From Bradyrhizobium sp. in8p8 (lineage in GTDB: Bacteria; Pseudomonadota; Alphaproteobacteria; Rhizobiales; Xanthobacteraceae), in the NCBI RefSeq assembly GCF_000426845.1, contig NZ_AUGD01000001.1, positions 248,001-312,000 of the forward strand: a DNA stretch of 64,000 nucleotides, read 5' to 3'. The notes beneath the pieces are model-generated. The model ran no database searches, had not been told where the DNA came from, and worked only from the letters and a program-made list of their open reading frames with translations. The first letter of the stretch is position 1, and each line of letters begins with the position of its first letter. This document shows, piece after piece, positions 8,764-18,004 of this stretch. The position numbers and the translations under genes are program-made.

Positions 8764-10153
8764 GCGTCAAACCCTCGATGCGCACCGTCGGCGCATTGAT
8801 GCCGTACCGGAACTCGAGATTGTTCGCGGGCTGCATCGACTTGAAGATCTCGAACAAATGGCCGGCGATCGTCACTTCGCTGACGGGATAGGTGATCTCG
8901 CCGTTTTCGATCCAGAAGCCGGAGGCGCCCCGGCTGTAGTCGCCGGTGACGCCGTTGACGCCTGAACCGATCAGGTCGGTGACGTAGAAGCCCTGCTTGA
9001 TGTCGGAGATCAGCTCGGCCGGCGTCGGCGTGCCAGGCTCGAGATGCAGATTGTACGGACCGGGCGAGGGCGAGGAGGAAACGCCGCGATGGGCGTGACC
9101 GGTGGTGGTGAGACCGAGTTCGCGTGCGGTGGCGCAATCGAGCAGCCAGGTCGTCAGCACGCCCTCGTCGACCAGCGCCGCCCTCTTCACCGCGACGCCT
9201 TCGGCATCGAAGGTCTGCGAGCGCAGGCCCCGCCGGCGCAGCGGATCATCGACGATGCGGATGTTCTTCGCGAACAACTGCTGGCCGAGCTTGTCCTTCA
9301 AGAAGCTCGTCTTGCGCGCGATCGAGGCGCCGTTGATGGCGCCGACCAGATGACCGACCAGCGAGCCTGCGACGCGCGGATCGAACACCACGGGCACCTT
9401 GCAGGTCTCGACCTTGCGCGGATTGTAGCGCGCCACGGTGCGCTCGCCGGCGGAACGGCCGACCACCTCCGGGGACAGCAGATCGGCGCCGTGCGGCGCC
9501 GAGGTGAAGTCGTAGTCGCGCTCCATGCTGGTGCCCTCGCCTGATATGGCGGTGGCCGAGATGCCCTGGCTGGAGCGCAGATAGGAGCCGTGGAAGCCGG
9601 TGGAGGTGACGAGCACCATGCCCCCGATGCCGGCGGATGCGGAAGCGCCGCCAGACTTGGTTACGCCCTTTACGCCGAGCGCCGCCGCTTCGGCCGCGAG
9701 CGCGCGACGCTCGAGCTCGGCGGTCGTGGGCAGATCGGGATCGAGCAGGTCGAGATCAGGGAAGTCGCGCGCGAGCAGCGCGGGATCGGCGAGGCCGACA
9801 TACTTGTCGTCGGGCGCGACACGCGCCATCGCGACCGCACGCTCGGCGAGCTTGGTCACGGCATCGCCGCTGACGTCGTTGGTGGAGACCACCGCCTGGC
9901 GCTGGCCGACCAGCACGCGCAGACCGACATCGTCACCCTCGGATCGCTCCGATTCCTCGACCCGGCCGTCGCGAACCTCGACGCCCTGCGAGACGCCCCG
10001 CACCGCGACCGCATCGGCCGCATCCGCACCGGCGCGCCTGGCCGCCTCGACCAGCCGCTGCGCGAGATCGGAAAGTGCGGACTGATCGAACAGGTCGCGA
10101 TTGGCCTGCGACGTTTTTTGGGTCGAAGGCGTCGAGCTTGGTGAAGAGTTCAC
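8750..10153 (-). CDS. pmbA: TldD/PmbA family metalloprotease-like protein (TldE)
   Basis: A 467-residue PmbA/TldE homologue. In other bacteria it acts with TldD as a modulator or protease of modified peptides. N-terminal features include VEVRDGRVEESERSEGDDVG; the C-terminal half contains LVDEGVLTTWLLDCATARELG and NEHGASGFW-like SRGASGFWIENGEI. As usual for the TldE partner, no HExxxH-type zinc motif is seen. I chose GTG 10153 because AGGA lies ~9 bases upstream; an in-frame ATG at 10195 is less well supported. TldD is not in the window. Confidence 0.88.
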   Translation of the reverse strand: MNSSPSSTPSTQKTSQANRDLFDQSALSDLAQRLVEAARRAGADAADAVAVRGVSQGVEVRDGRVEESERSEGDDVGLRVLVGQRQAVVSTNDVSGDAVTKLAERAVAMARVAPDDKYVGLADPALLARDFPDLDLLDPDLPTTAELERRALAAEAAALGVKGVTKSGGASASAGIGGMVLVTSTGFHGSYLRSSQGISATAISGEGTSMERDYDFTSAPHGADLLSPEVVGRSAGERTVARYNPRKVETCKVPVVFDPRVAGSLVGHLVGAINGASIARKTSFLKDKLGQQLFAKNIRIVDDPLRRRGLRSQTFDAEGVAVKRAALVDEGVLTTWLLDCATARELGLTTTGHAHRGVSSSPSPGPYNLHLEPGTPTPAELISDIKQGFYVTDLIGSGVNGVTGDYSRGASGFWIENGEITYPVSEVTIAGHLFEIFKSMQPANNLEFRYGINAPTVRIEGLTLGGR

Positions 10154-10382
10154 GAACGAAATCCTGTTGGGGCGGGGTTCGGGACCGGAACCCACAGATG
10201 TGCCCTGATCGCGTGGACTTCAAGCATTTTCAGCCCGCCAAAAGCTCAGATTCGCGACTTCGGCGCAACGTCTCGTCAATCATGCGCGCCAAGGTCTTGT
10301 CAATCATGAGTAGCAGTGACGGTAGGTTAACCAGCCTTTTTAAGCGGTTTCGGAAAGCGGCGCGATAAGGTCCTCGCATCGA

Positions 10383-10484
10383 CCGGGAACATAATCCCGG
10401 CGGGGAGAACCAAGCCGTGAGGCGTCAAACAGCAACATGCGGGATCGCTCCCGCCGGGTCGAGCCGCTTCCTGCGGCTCGACCC
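10383..10484 (+). promoter_or_regulatory. Hairpin-rich leader / early coding region of the DUF6101 gene
   Basis: Three inverted repeats lie in series. CCGGGA-N6-TCCCGG (10383-10400) ends at the ribosome site. GCGGGA-N4-TCCCGC is at 10439-10454. A perfect 12-bp stem with a 5-base loop (10456-10467 / 10473-10484) is followed by TCTTTCCC, so it looks like a terminator inside codons 14-23. The CGGGA and TCCCG halves of the first two hairpins could pair with each other, allowing alternative folds. A regulatory role is inference. Confidence 0.4.
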
Positions 10485-10935
10485 TCTTTCCCTTCCGGTC
10501 CGCTTCGATGCGCATGATCCGCGCGCCGACGGATACACCAGGCAAATCGAGCTTCATCGCGAGCGTGTCGTGCTGCGCCGTGCCGTTCGCGGCATGCAGA
10601 TGGCGATCAACGTGCGCGTCGCCGACTTCACCGGCGTCGCATTGCGTGGCAATGACGAAGCGCGGACGCTCGTGCTCGTGCATCGCGATCCCTCACTGTC
10701 CATCCCGCTGCTGGTCGGCGCCGATGCTGACGAGATCGCCGAGGCCTGGGCGATCTGGAGCGAGCTCTTCGCGCTGCCCCAGCTCGACGAAGGCGCTCGC
10801 AAGCCCGCAGCGCGCCGCCGCCGCGCCAACGCGATCCGCGCCCGGCGCCCGAAATTCTTGATGCGCCGGCGTGCCGGCATCGCCCGCGAGCTGTCCGTTC
10901 ATCGCGGCGAGCGCGAGATCATCGCGCGGAATTGA
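10417..10935 (+). CDS. DUF6101 family protein
   Basis: A basic 172-residue cytosolic protein that I recognise as DUF6101, common in Rhizobiales. The N-terminal portion (SSRFLRLDPLSLPVRFDAHD) is followed by a beta-rich core (QMAINVRVADFTGVALRG) and an Arg-rich C-terminus (RKPAARRRRANAIRARRPKF) that could bind nucleic acid. The start is GTG with GGGGAG upstream. Codons 14-23 form a strong hairpin (see leader entry). It is divergent from pmbA with about 260 bases between them. Function unknown. Confidence 0.8.
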   Translation: MRRQTATCGIAPAGSSRFLRLDPLSLPVRFDAHDPRADGYTRQIELHRERVVLRRAVRGMQMAINVRVADFTGVALRGNDEARTLVLVHRDPSLSIPLLVGADADEIAEAWAIWSELFALPQLDEGARKPAARRRRANAIRARRPKFLMRRRAGIARELSVHRGEREIIARN

Positions 10936-11041
10936 GTTTGGTCTTGCAGGGTGGGTAGCCAAAGGCGTAACCCGCCTCTTCTGCTTCCGTCGATGGAAAC
11001 AGTGGTGGATTGCGCTTGGCCAATCCGCCCTGCGCAATGCG

Positions 11042-11974
11042 CTACGCGGCCTGCATGACCGCATCCGCCAGCAATCCCGCGAACAGCAGCAGACCTGCAT
11101 CGCGGTTCGACTTGAACAGGCGCAGGCACAGTTCGGGATCGTCGATCCTCAAGCGCATGATCTGCGATGCCAGATGTACGGCGAAGGCGGCAAGCCCGAG
11201 CCAGGCCGGCCAGCCTGCATCTCCAGAGGCCAGCGCGACACCGATCAGCATTACCGCGAGACCATAGAACAGGATCAGCGCCTGATGCGTATGCGCGCCG
11301 AAAAGGCGCGCGGTCGACTTGATGCCGATCAGCGCATCGTCCTCGGCGTCCTGATGTGCGTAGATCGTGTCGTAGCCGATTACCCAGGAAATGGCGCCGG
11401 CATAGAGCACGAGCGCGGTCAGGTCGATGCGTCCGAAGGTGACCGCGAACCCCATCAGGGCGCCCCAGGAAAAGGCGAGGCCAAGCACGATCTGCGGCCA
11501 CCAGGTGATCCGCTTCATGAAGGGGTAGATCGCGACGATCAAAAGCGAGGCGATGCCGGTCAGAATCGCAAAGCGGTTGAACTGCAGCAACACCACGAGG
11601 CCGATCAGGGCTTGGGCGACCATGAAGACCAGCGCCTGTCTCGTGGTCACCTGCCCCGACGGCAGCGGTCGCGAGCGCGTGCGCTCGACCTTGTCGTCGA
11701 GATCGCGGTCGGTGATGTCGTTCCACGTGCAGCCCGCCCCGCGCATGACGAAGGCGCCGATGAAGAACAGCAAGATGGTGAGGGGCAGGTCGCGAACGTC
11801 GTGCGCCATGCCGGCGGCGAGCGCCGCCGACCACCAGCATGGCATCAAGAGAAGCCAGGAGCCGATCGGACGGTCGAAGCGGGACAAGCGCAGATAGGGC
11901 CGCGACCAGTGCGGCGCGATAGTATCGACCCAGTTGCCGGTGGAATCGGCAACGCGGGCGGATGAGTCGCTCAT
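11042..11974 (-). CDS. ubiA: 4-hydroxybenzoate polyprenyltransferase
   Basis: A 310-residue integral membrane prenyltransferase that attaches the polyprenyl tail to 4-hydroxybenzoate in ubiquinone synthesis. Both Asp-rich motifs are present: NDITDRDLDDKVERT (about residue 83) and YDTIYAHQDAEDD (about residue 205). Roughly eight hydrophobic helices are visible, including the LLLMPCWWSAALAAG segment. The start ATG at 11974 overlaps the TGA of the upstream exported-protein gene (ATGA), indicating coupling. Confidence 0.95.
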   Translation of the reverse strand: MSDSSARVADSTGNWVDTIAPHWSRPYLRLSRFDRPIGSWLLLMPCWWSAALAAGMAHDVRDLPLTILLFFIGAFVMRGAGCTWNDITDRDLDDKVERTRSRPLPSGQVTTRQALVFMVAQALIGLVVLLQFNRFAILTGIASLLIVAIYPFMKRITWWPQIVLGLAFSWGALMGFAVTFGRIDLTALVLYAGAISWVIGYDTIYAHQDAEDDALIGIKSTARLFGAHTHQALILFYGLAVMLIGVALASGDAGWPAWLGLAAFAVHLASQIMRLRIDDPELCLRLFKSNRDAGLLLFAGLLADAVMQAA

Positions 11975-12633
11975 CGGGTCAGGACGTTTCCGTTGAGCGT
12001 ATCGAAGGTGCTGCCGCCCTTCCTGCTGGCATTGGCTTCCGGCGCGGAGCCCGAGCCCAGCACCTCGCTCAGCGAGGGCCCGGCAGGACGCGCCTGTTGC
12101 TGCTGCATCTGCTGCGCAACGTTGCAGACCTTGGTCGCCATGGCCTCGGTGTTCTTGTGGCCGTCCTTCATCTGCGCGCCGATCTGCGGCGGGATTCCGC
12201 ACTTCGCGGCGTTGGCCTCGATGTATTTGATCATCTTCACTTCAGCCTGGCTGAAGTTGCGGATCAGCTTGCAGGCCTCGTCGGGCGGTGCGCGGCGGTC
12301 GCTCGCAGCCTTGATCAGCTTGCCGCGCTTCTCGGCTTCCTCGCGCAGAGGAGCGAAGGCCTTCATGCAGTCATCGCCGGGACCAGCCTGCGTCGGCGGA
12401 GCCGCGCTGAAGGCGCCGGGGCCGCCGATTGGGGCGGCGCCGTTCACGGGAAAGGACGATTGCGGCGCCGCGCCGACTGAAGCGGTCGGTGCCGAACCGT
12501 TGACGGGGGGAAACGGGGAATTGGCGGCGGCCTGATTGGGCAGCGGCGCCGGGAACGCGCTTTGCGCATAAGCGCCGGAGGCCCCCACGGAGACCAGGGC
12601 GGCGATGATCGGAACCATCAGATGACGGATCAT
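11971..12633 (-). CDS. Exported hypothetical protein
   Basis: A 220-residue protein with a clear signal peptide (MIRHLMVPIIAALVSVGASGAYAQ, cleavage after AYA). A Pro/Ala/Asn-rich linker with two imperfect repeats of FPxxNGxAP follows, to about residue 80. The C-terminal helical domain has three Cys (DDCMKAF, DEACKLI, AAKCGIPP plus KVCNVAQQ) and a Gln-rich stretch. I do not recognise a named family. The stop overlaps the ubiA start, so it is probably the first gene of a two-gene transcript. Confidence 0.75.
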   Translation of the reverse strand: MIRHLMVPIIAALVSVGASGAYAQSAFPAPLPNQAAANSPFPPVNGSAPTASVGAAPQSSFPVNGAAPIGGPGAFSAAPPTQAGPGDDCMKAFAPLREEAEKRGKLIKAASDRRAPPDEACKLIRNFSQAEVKMIKYIEANAAKCGIPPQIGAQMKDGHKNTEAMATKVCNVAQQMQQQQARPAGPSLSEVLGSGSAPEANASRKGGSTFDTLNGNVLTR

Positions 12634-12843
12634 GAAGACAGTCTCTCCGGCAGGAGCTTACGGGACTCGGCGTCTTTCCAATTGAAGCGCAACCAGCGTG
12701 TTCGCGTTTTTACGATTCCCGCCGGGCCTTAACAACCCGTTGAATAGGGCAAGAGCGCGGCGCGGGGACGCATCAATTCGGCGATATTTACCCCCAGAAG
12801 CCCCGATTTCGGTTAAGAACGGCGCCAAGTCGGACCTTTGACG

Positions 12844-13599
12844 ATGCCCTCCCACGATTTTCGCGCCCCCCGCCTGTTCGTCGACGCCCCCCTCGTGCAG
12901 GACGCCCGGGTGCCGCTCGACCGCGACCAGAGCAATTATCTGGGCAACGTGCTGCGGCTTGCCGCCGGAGCCGCGGTCCTGGCCTTCAACGGCCGCGACG
13001 GCGAATGGCAGGCCGCCATCGAGGGCCGCAAGCGGCCGGATGCCCTGGTGATCCTTCAGCAGACCCGGCCCCAGGACCGACTCGCCGACCTCACCTATGT
13101 CTTTGCCCCACTCAAGCATGCCCGACTGGACTACATGGTGCAGAAGGCCATCGAGATGGGGGCCGCCGCCCTGCAACCAGTCCTGACCCGGTTTACCCAG
13201 GCCTCCCGCGTCAATACCGAGCGCATGCGCGCCAATGTCGTCGAGGCCGCCGAGCAATGCGGGATCCTCAGCATCGCCGCCGTTGCCGAGCCGGTCCCGC
13301 TGGAGCGCTTCCTAAGCCAGCGCCCGGCGGGTCGCTTGCTGATCTTCTGCGATGAGGCGACGGAGGTCCAAGATCCCGTTCAGAGCCTGCAAGGCGCCCA
13401 CGACGCCGCCGAAGGTATCGACGTGCTGATCGGCCCCGAAGGCGGCTTTGCCGAGGAAGAGCGGGCCCTGCTGCTGCGGCAGCCCAAGATCCTGCGGCTG
13501 GCGCTGGGCCCGCGGATCATGCGGGCCGACACCGCCGCAGTGGCCGCCCTGGCGCTGGTGCAGGCGGTGCTGGGCGATTGGCGCGGTGGTAGCGGCTAG
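12844..13599 (+). CDS. rsmE: 16S rRNA (uracil(1498)-N(3))-methyltransferase
   Basis: RsmE methylates U1498 of 16S rRNA with S-adenosylmethionine. The 251-residue protein has the N-terminal PUA-like domain (APRLFVDAPL) and the SPOUT trefoil-knot signature in the C-terminal half: VLIGPEGGFAEEE and LALGPRIMRADTAAVAAL. I chose ATG 12844; an upstream TTG at 12838 would add two residues. Its stop shares the CTAG palindrome at 13596-13599 with the stop of the convergent AraC-type gene, a four-base tail-to-tail overlap. Confidence 0.93.
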   Translation: MPSHDFRAPRLFVDAPLVQDARVPLDRDQSNYLGNVLRLAAGAAVLAFNGRDGEWQAAIEGRKRPDALVILQQTRPQDRLADLTYVFAPLKHARLDYMVQKAIEMGAAALQPVLTRFTQASRVNTERMRANVVEAAEQCGILSIAAVAEPVPLERFLSQRPAGRLLIFCDEATEVQDPVQSLQGAHDAAEGIDVLIGPEGGFAEEERALLLRQPKILRLALGPRIMRADTAAVAALALVQAVLGDWRGGSG

Positions 13600-14606
13600 A
13601 TCGTTTCCCGCATCGCGCGGTGCAGGGTCTCGGACGGCAGTTCCCCGAAGGCTGCCCTGTAGCTCGCCGCAAACTCGCTCAGATGCCGGAAGCCATGTGC
13701 AATCGCGCAGGCCTTCACACTGCGCCGCGCCGGACCGCTGCGCAGTTGCTTGCGCACCGACCAGAGTCGCAGGATTCGGCTATAGCGGTGCGGGCTCATG
13801 CCGCAGATGGCCCGTGTCGCGCTCTGGAGAGTGCGAACGGACACGCCGACCTGGTTGGCCAGTTCGGTCGTCTTGTGCCAGACCGTCAGATCTTGCCGGA
13901 TCAGCCTTTCCATCTCCGCGACGATCCGCCGATAGCCCTCCGTCGCGGACGACACAGGTCCGCCGCTTACGCCGGTGCAAAGCGCAGCTTCCATCGTGCC
14001 GAGCAGGGACTGCTCGACGGCCGTCAATGACATCGGCTGGTTCAGGAAGTCCGGGTCATGAGCCGCGATTTCCAGCGTGACAGAGATCAGACGGCGCAGC
14101 GAGACGAGTACTTCCGATGCCGGATTCACCAGATGATAGCCATCAGTCAGTTGCGCCCAGGGCTCGCGCTGGGGCGGAGCGAAATACACGACAGCCATCA
14201 GGCGGCCCTCAGGCTCATACACCACGCAATCAGAGGTACCCTTCAGAATGACGATAGAACTGCCCATCGGTTGGCCGTTGATGCGGGCCGAGGTCACGTT
14301 ATCCATCGGCACGACGAAGGCGGCGGCACTGGTCAATTGATAGCCGCGAATGATCCGCGGAAAGGTTCTTACCAGAGACAGGGTCAGGCTCGGCAAGCTG
14401 AGCCGGGCCCGCATGATGGCCGTCGTCCCGACCGACAGCGGCATGCTGGATGCGCCGGCATATCTCTCGGTCTCGCCGAAATGGTCGATGTCATACGCCC
14501 TGAGCTCGAGGGACGACGAAGGCTTGAGTCCCTGGAAGGACATCAATAGGTCCGTGGCCAGATTTTGCGCTCCGTGGCGCGCAGTATCGAGATGGCCTTG
14601 ATCCAT
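13596..14606 (-). CDS. AraC-family transcriptional regulator
   Basis: A 336-residue regulator. The C-terminal ~100 residues form two helix-turn-helix units: TELANQVGVSVRTLQSATRA, then the AraC signature with CAIAHGFRHLSEFAASYRAAFG. The N-terminal ~200 residues resemble the AraC_binding_2-like ligand domain. I chose ATG 14606 because it lies 10 bases beyond the stop of the upstream regulator gene; MSFQGLKP, 21 codons in, is an alternative. Its target is unknown. Regulation by the co-transcribed winged-helix protein is possible. Confidence 0.85.
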   Translation of the reverse strand: MDQGHLDTARHGAQNLATDLLMSFQGLKPSSSLELRAYDIDHFGETERYAGASSMPLSVGTTAIMRARLSLPSLTLSLVRTFPRIIRGYQLTSAAAFVVPMDNVTSARINGQPMGSSIVILKGTSDCVVYEPEGRLMAVVYFAPPQREPWAQLTDGYHLVNPASEVLVSLRRLISVTLEIAAHDPDFLNQPMSLTAVEQSLLGTMEAALCTGVSGGPVSSATEGYRRIVAEMERLIRQDLTVWHKTTELANQVGVSVRTLQSATRAICGMSPHRYSRILRLWSVRKQLRSGPARRSVKACAIAHGFRHLSEFAASYRAAFGELPSETLHRAMRETI

Positions 14607-14616
14607 GCCGTGCCGC

Positions 14617-15123
14617 TTACTTTGCCTTCTTTGCCGATGTGGCGCTCTTGGAGGCACGCAGATCATCCGGCCCGTTGATGCCGGCACGCTTGAGGTCGCG
14701 AAGCAGCTTCATCAGCAGCAGCATGTTGGTCTTCTGCAGTTCGTGGTTGTTTCCAAACCTGAATGCGTTCTGCTCGGTCACGATCAGCCCGGCTTTGGTC
14801 TCTTCAAGAATCTTCCGCCTCTTCAGGCCCGTCACGCGACGGCGAACCGTCTCGAGCGGAAGGCTGAGAAAGCGGGAGAGTGCCGCACGCGAGACCCCCT
14901 GCTTGATCACATCCGGCTCGACGGCATGAATGCTGGAGAATTTCTCGTCCAAGACGGGATCGTTCATTACATGGATGACATTCGCGTTCAGAACCGCATG
15001 AACGATAAGAAGATCCAGCGGATCAAACTCGTCGTAATGCCGGAACAACTCGCTCATCGAGAACAGCATATAGGCCAGCGTATGCCGCGAGACCGTCCGG
15101 ATGATGTCTGAAGCATTGCGCAT
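14617..15123 (-). CDS. Putative winged-helix DNA-binding protein
   Basis: A 168-residue protein. The central region, GVSRAALSRFLSLPLETVRRR followed by VTGLKRRKILEETKAGLIVT, reads as a helix-turn-helix plus wing, similar in outline to MarR/GntR-type regulators. The rest does not match a family I know, and the C-terminus is Lys/Ala-rich. It sits 10 bases upstream of the AraC-type gene and is probably co-transcribed. The ribosome site is weak; a start at MLFSMSEL, 18 codons in, is possible. Confidence 0.6.
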   Translation of the reverse strand: MRNASDIIRTVSRHTLAYMLFSMSELFRHYDEFDPLDLLIVHAVLNANVIHVMNDPVLDEKFSSIHAVEPDVIKQGVSRAALSRFLSLPLETVRRRVTGLKRRKILEETKAGLIVTEQNAFRFGNNHELQKTNMLLLMKLLRDLKRAGINGPDDLRASKSATSAKKAK

Positions 15124-15393
15124 GAATCGGAACCAACATTGATGTTGTAAACGATGGCTATGGCGAACGGATCACCGGCCATACCCAAAATGAGTATGCG
15201 ACGACTTGCCAGCGGTCTTCGATTTCTCATTGTGACGCTCGGCCTTGGGCGCAATCAGCCCTCGTTTGCCGACGCGTTCGCGAGGTGTGAATGCTGGATG
15301 TTCGGCGTCTCTGTCGAACCGATTGCCGCCATGACTTTGGTGCGCGAGCACGCATCCAAGCGTTTCGGCAGTGCGATCGGCCTCAAGGTGGCG

Positions 15394-15627
15394 ATGAAAG
15401 AGATGGCTATGAACGAAGATGTTCTGTTGAGCGCGAGGCAGTTCGAGGCGCTGCGGCTCATCAAAACGTTTCTCCGGCTCACAACCCCCCGCAGGAGGCA
15501 GAGGGTACTCGAACTCGCCGAGCATCTTGCGGAAGAAGCCGAATCCACCGCGACAGCGTCGGCGTTTGCCGCGACTGATGCATCATCCGCGGACCCGGCC
15601 AGAGACGTTCCCGTCCCGACCGAATGA
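15394..15627 (+). CDS. Small conserved-type hypothetical protein
   Basis: A 77-residue protein. Its core (LLSARQFEALRLIKTFLRLT, then TPRRRQRVLELAEHLAEE) predicts two amphipathic helices; the C-terminus is Ala/Ser/Asp-rich. I placed the start at ATG 15394 with AAGG upstream; ATG 15403 and 15409 are alternatives. The frame stays open upstream to 15154, but that part does not look like protein. I recall similar small proteins in related genomes but cannot check this here. Function unknown. Confidence 0.5.
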   Translation: MKEMAMNEDVLLSARQFEALRLIKTFLRLTTPRRRQRVLELAEHLAEEAESTATASAFAATDASSADPARDVPVPTE

Positions 15628-15874
15628 AAAGCCGATCCTCTCTTCCGCCTCGCCTCGCGGCGAAACTCGACGCGAGGCAGGGTATCAAAATACCAGGAGT
15701 GGAAGTCCAAACAGTGCCTATTTCATGCGCTGTCGGCAGTCCGGCAGCGCTCCCGACTTGTTAAGCGATTGATCCTTTGGAGGTCGAAACCGCTTCCGGG
15801 CCATGCTAAGGGGCTGCGCGAACCCGCTTGCCTGCCTTGCCCTGCCCGGTTCGCCGGGCCGATGGACCCCAGAG

Positions 15875-17023
15875 ATGACCGCGACTGCCACCTCAAATGC
15901 TGCCGGCTCCGCCTGGGCGGAAACGCTGCTCTTGTCGTTCGCGCAGGCCGGCTATGTCAGGGCCGAGCCGGCGATCCTGCAACCGGCCGAGCTGTTCCTG
16001 GACCTCTCCGGCGAGGACATCCGCAAGAGCCTTTATCTCACCACCGACCTCTCCGGCGCAGAGCTCTGCCTGCGCCCGGACCTCACCATCCCGGTTGCGC
16101 GCGACTATCTCGCCTCTGGCCGTGCCGGCCAGCCGGCCGGGTTCAGCTATCTCGGCCCGGTGTTTCGCTACCGTAGCGGCCAGCCCTCCGAGTTCCTGCA
16201 CGCCGGCATCGAATCGTTCGCCCGCCAGGACCGCGCCGCGGCCGATGCCGAGATGCTTGCGCTGGCGCTGGAGGCGACCGCCGCCTTCGGCGTCCGCGAT
16301 GTGGAGATCCGCACCGGCGACGTCGCGCTGTTCAATGCGCTGCTCGACGCGCTCGACCTGTATCCGGTCTGGCGCCGCCGCCTGGTCAAGGATTTCAACC
16401 GCAAGGTCAGCCTGGAGCAGGATCTGGAGCGGCTGGCGGCCGCGACCACGGCGACCCGCAGCGAATACCAGGGCGTGCTGGCGGCGCTCGCCGGCTCTGA
16501 CCGCAAGGCGGCACTCGCCTTCGTCACCGATCTGATGTCGATCGCCGGCACCACCAATGTTGGCGGCCGCACCACGGCCGAGATCGCCGATCGCTTCCTC
16601 GAGCAATCCACGCTGAAGGGCGGCGCCCTGCCGCGCGAGGCGATCGTCGTGCTCAAGCGCTTCTTGGGCGTTGCAGGCAATCCCGACGACGCGATCGCCG
16701 AGTTGCGCGCGCTGACCGCGGATGCAAAGCTCGATCTCGATGCTGCGATCGACCAGTTCGAGAGCCGCGTCGGCTTCATGGCCGCGCGTGGCATCGACGT
16801 GAAGCAAACGCGCTTTTCGACGGCGTTCGGGCGCGGCCTCGATTATTACACCGGCTTCGAGTTCGAGCTTCATCACAGGGGCAACGGCGCCGAGCCGCTC
16901 ATCGCCGGCGGCCGCTATGACGGGCTGATGACCCAGCTCGGCTCCGCCGAGCCGATTCCCGCCGTCGGCTTCTCGGTCTGGGTTGACGCGCTGACGAAGA
17001 TCGGCCGCAAGGTGGGAGCTTAA
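15875..17023 (+). CDS. hisZ: ATP phosphoribosyltransferase regulatory subunit
   Basis: HisZ is a class II aminoacyl-tRNA-synthetase paralogue that pairs with HisG in the first step of histidine synthesis. The 382-residue protein shows the synthetase-like motif 2 region (GFSYLGPVFRYRSGQPSEF, then HAGIES) and FGRGLDYYTGFEFEL. It does not aminoacylate. I chose ATG 15875 (MTATATSN); the open frame upstream (to 15803) lacks family similarity. The stop lies 3 bases before hisG, so the two form an operon. Confidence 0.92.
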   Translation: MTATATSNAAGSAWAETLLLSFAQAGYVRAEPAILQPAELFLDLSGEDIRKSLYLTTDLSGAELCLRPDLTIPVARDYLASGRAGQPAGFSYLGPVFRYRSGQPSEFLHAGIESFARQDRAAADAEMLALALEATAAFGVRDVEIRTGDVALFNALLDALDLYPVWRRRLVKDFNRKVSLEQDLERLAAATTATRSEYQGVLAALAGSDRKAALAFVTDLMSIAGTTNVGGRTTAEIADRFLEQSTLKGGALPREAIVVLKRFLGVAGNPDDAIAELRALTADAKLDLDAAIDQFESRVGFMAARGIDVKQTRFSTAFGRGLDYYTGFEFELHHRGNGAEPLIAGGRYDGLMTQLGSAEPIPAVGFSVWVDALTKIGRKVGA

Positions 17024-17026
17024 GTC

Positions 17027-18004
17027 ATGAGCGCGCCATTCGTTCTGGCCGTTCCTTCCAAGGGCCGTTTGCAGGAGAACGCCGAGGCCTTTTTCGCCCG
17101 TGCGGGACTCAAGCTGTCGAAGGCCGGCGGCGCCCGCGACTACCGCGGCACGATTGCGGGCCTCGACAATGTCGAGGTCGCCTATCTCTCCGCGAGCGAA
17201 ATCGCATCGCAATTGTCGCGCGGCTTCGCGCATCTCGGGGTCACCGGCGAGGATCTGGTGCGCGAGACCATCGCCGATGCCGACAGGCGCGTGTCGCTGA
17301 TCGAGGGGCTCGGCTTCGGCTATGCCGACGTGGTCGTCGCGGTGCCGCAGGCCTGGATCGACGTCCGCACCATGGCCGACCTCGATGACGTCACCACCGG
17401 CTTCCGCGAGCAGCATCACATGCGGATGCGGGTCGCGACCAAGTTCGTCAATCTGACCCGTACGTTCTTCCAGACCCACGGCATCACCGATTACCGCATC
17501 GTCGAAAGCGCGGGCGCGACCGAAGGCGCACCGGCGGCTGGCAGCGCCGAGCTGATCGTCGATATCACCACGACCGGCGCGACTCTCGCCGCCAACGGCT
17601 TGCGGGTGCTCGACGACGGCGTGATCCTGCGCAGCCAGGCCAATCTCGTGGCGTCGAAGGATGCCGACTGGTCGCCGCAGGCGCGAGAGACAGCCCGTGT
17701 CATCCTCGATCACATCGCAGCGCGGGCGCGGGCCAACAAGTACCGCGAGGTCCGGACCCGCTTCCGGCAGTGCGATGCCGCCCTGCTGGGCGAGGCCCAC
17801 AGCCGGTTCGGCGTCGAAGCTCCTTTTGGCGGACCGACTTCGTCAGGGATGCTGACGCTGCACTGCCCACCAGGGCAGCTTTATGCGCTGGCGACCTTCC
17901 TGCGGGAGCATGGCGCCGAGACCGTCTCGGTGGGATCGCTCGACTACGTATTCGACCGGGAGAACCCGCTGTTCGCGAAGCTCGAGGCGTTTCTGGGACG
18001 TTGA
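17027..18004 (+). CDS. hisG: ATP phosphoribosyltransferase catalytic subunit
   Basis: HisG condenses ATP and PRPP to phosphoribosyl-ATP, committing carbon to histidine. The N-terminus has [15 protein letters not shown], the middle [10 protein letters not shown], and the PRPP-binding segment is [20 protein letters not shown]. The protein is 325 residues, longer than the ~210-residue short form normally associated with HisZ. The C-terminal ~110 residues form an extra domain ([20 protein letters not shown]). It follows hisZ by 3 bases. Confidence 0.93.
   Translation: MSAPFVLAVPSKGRLQENAEAFFARAGLKLSKAGGARDYRGTIAGLDNVEVAYLSASEIASQLSRGFAHLGVTGEDLVRETIADADRRVSLIEGLGFGYADVVVAVPQAWIDVRTMADLDDVTTGFREQHHMRMRVATKFVNLTRTFFQTHGITDYRIVESAGATEGAPAAGSAELIVDITTTGATLAANGLRVLDDGVILRSQANLVASKDADWSPQARETARVILDHIAARARANKYREVRTRFRQCDAALLGEAHSRFGVEAPFGGPTSSGMLTLHCPPGQLYALATFLREHGAETVSVGSLDYVFDRENPLFAKLEAFLGR

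Noticed and set aside
15893..17800. A 635-codon open frame on the minus strand opposite hisZ and hisG
   Set aside because: GC-rich third positions leave the antisense frame open. Its sequence is low-complexity Arg/Ala/Gly with no motifs, while the plus strand encodes clear HisZ and HisG.
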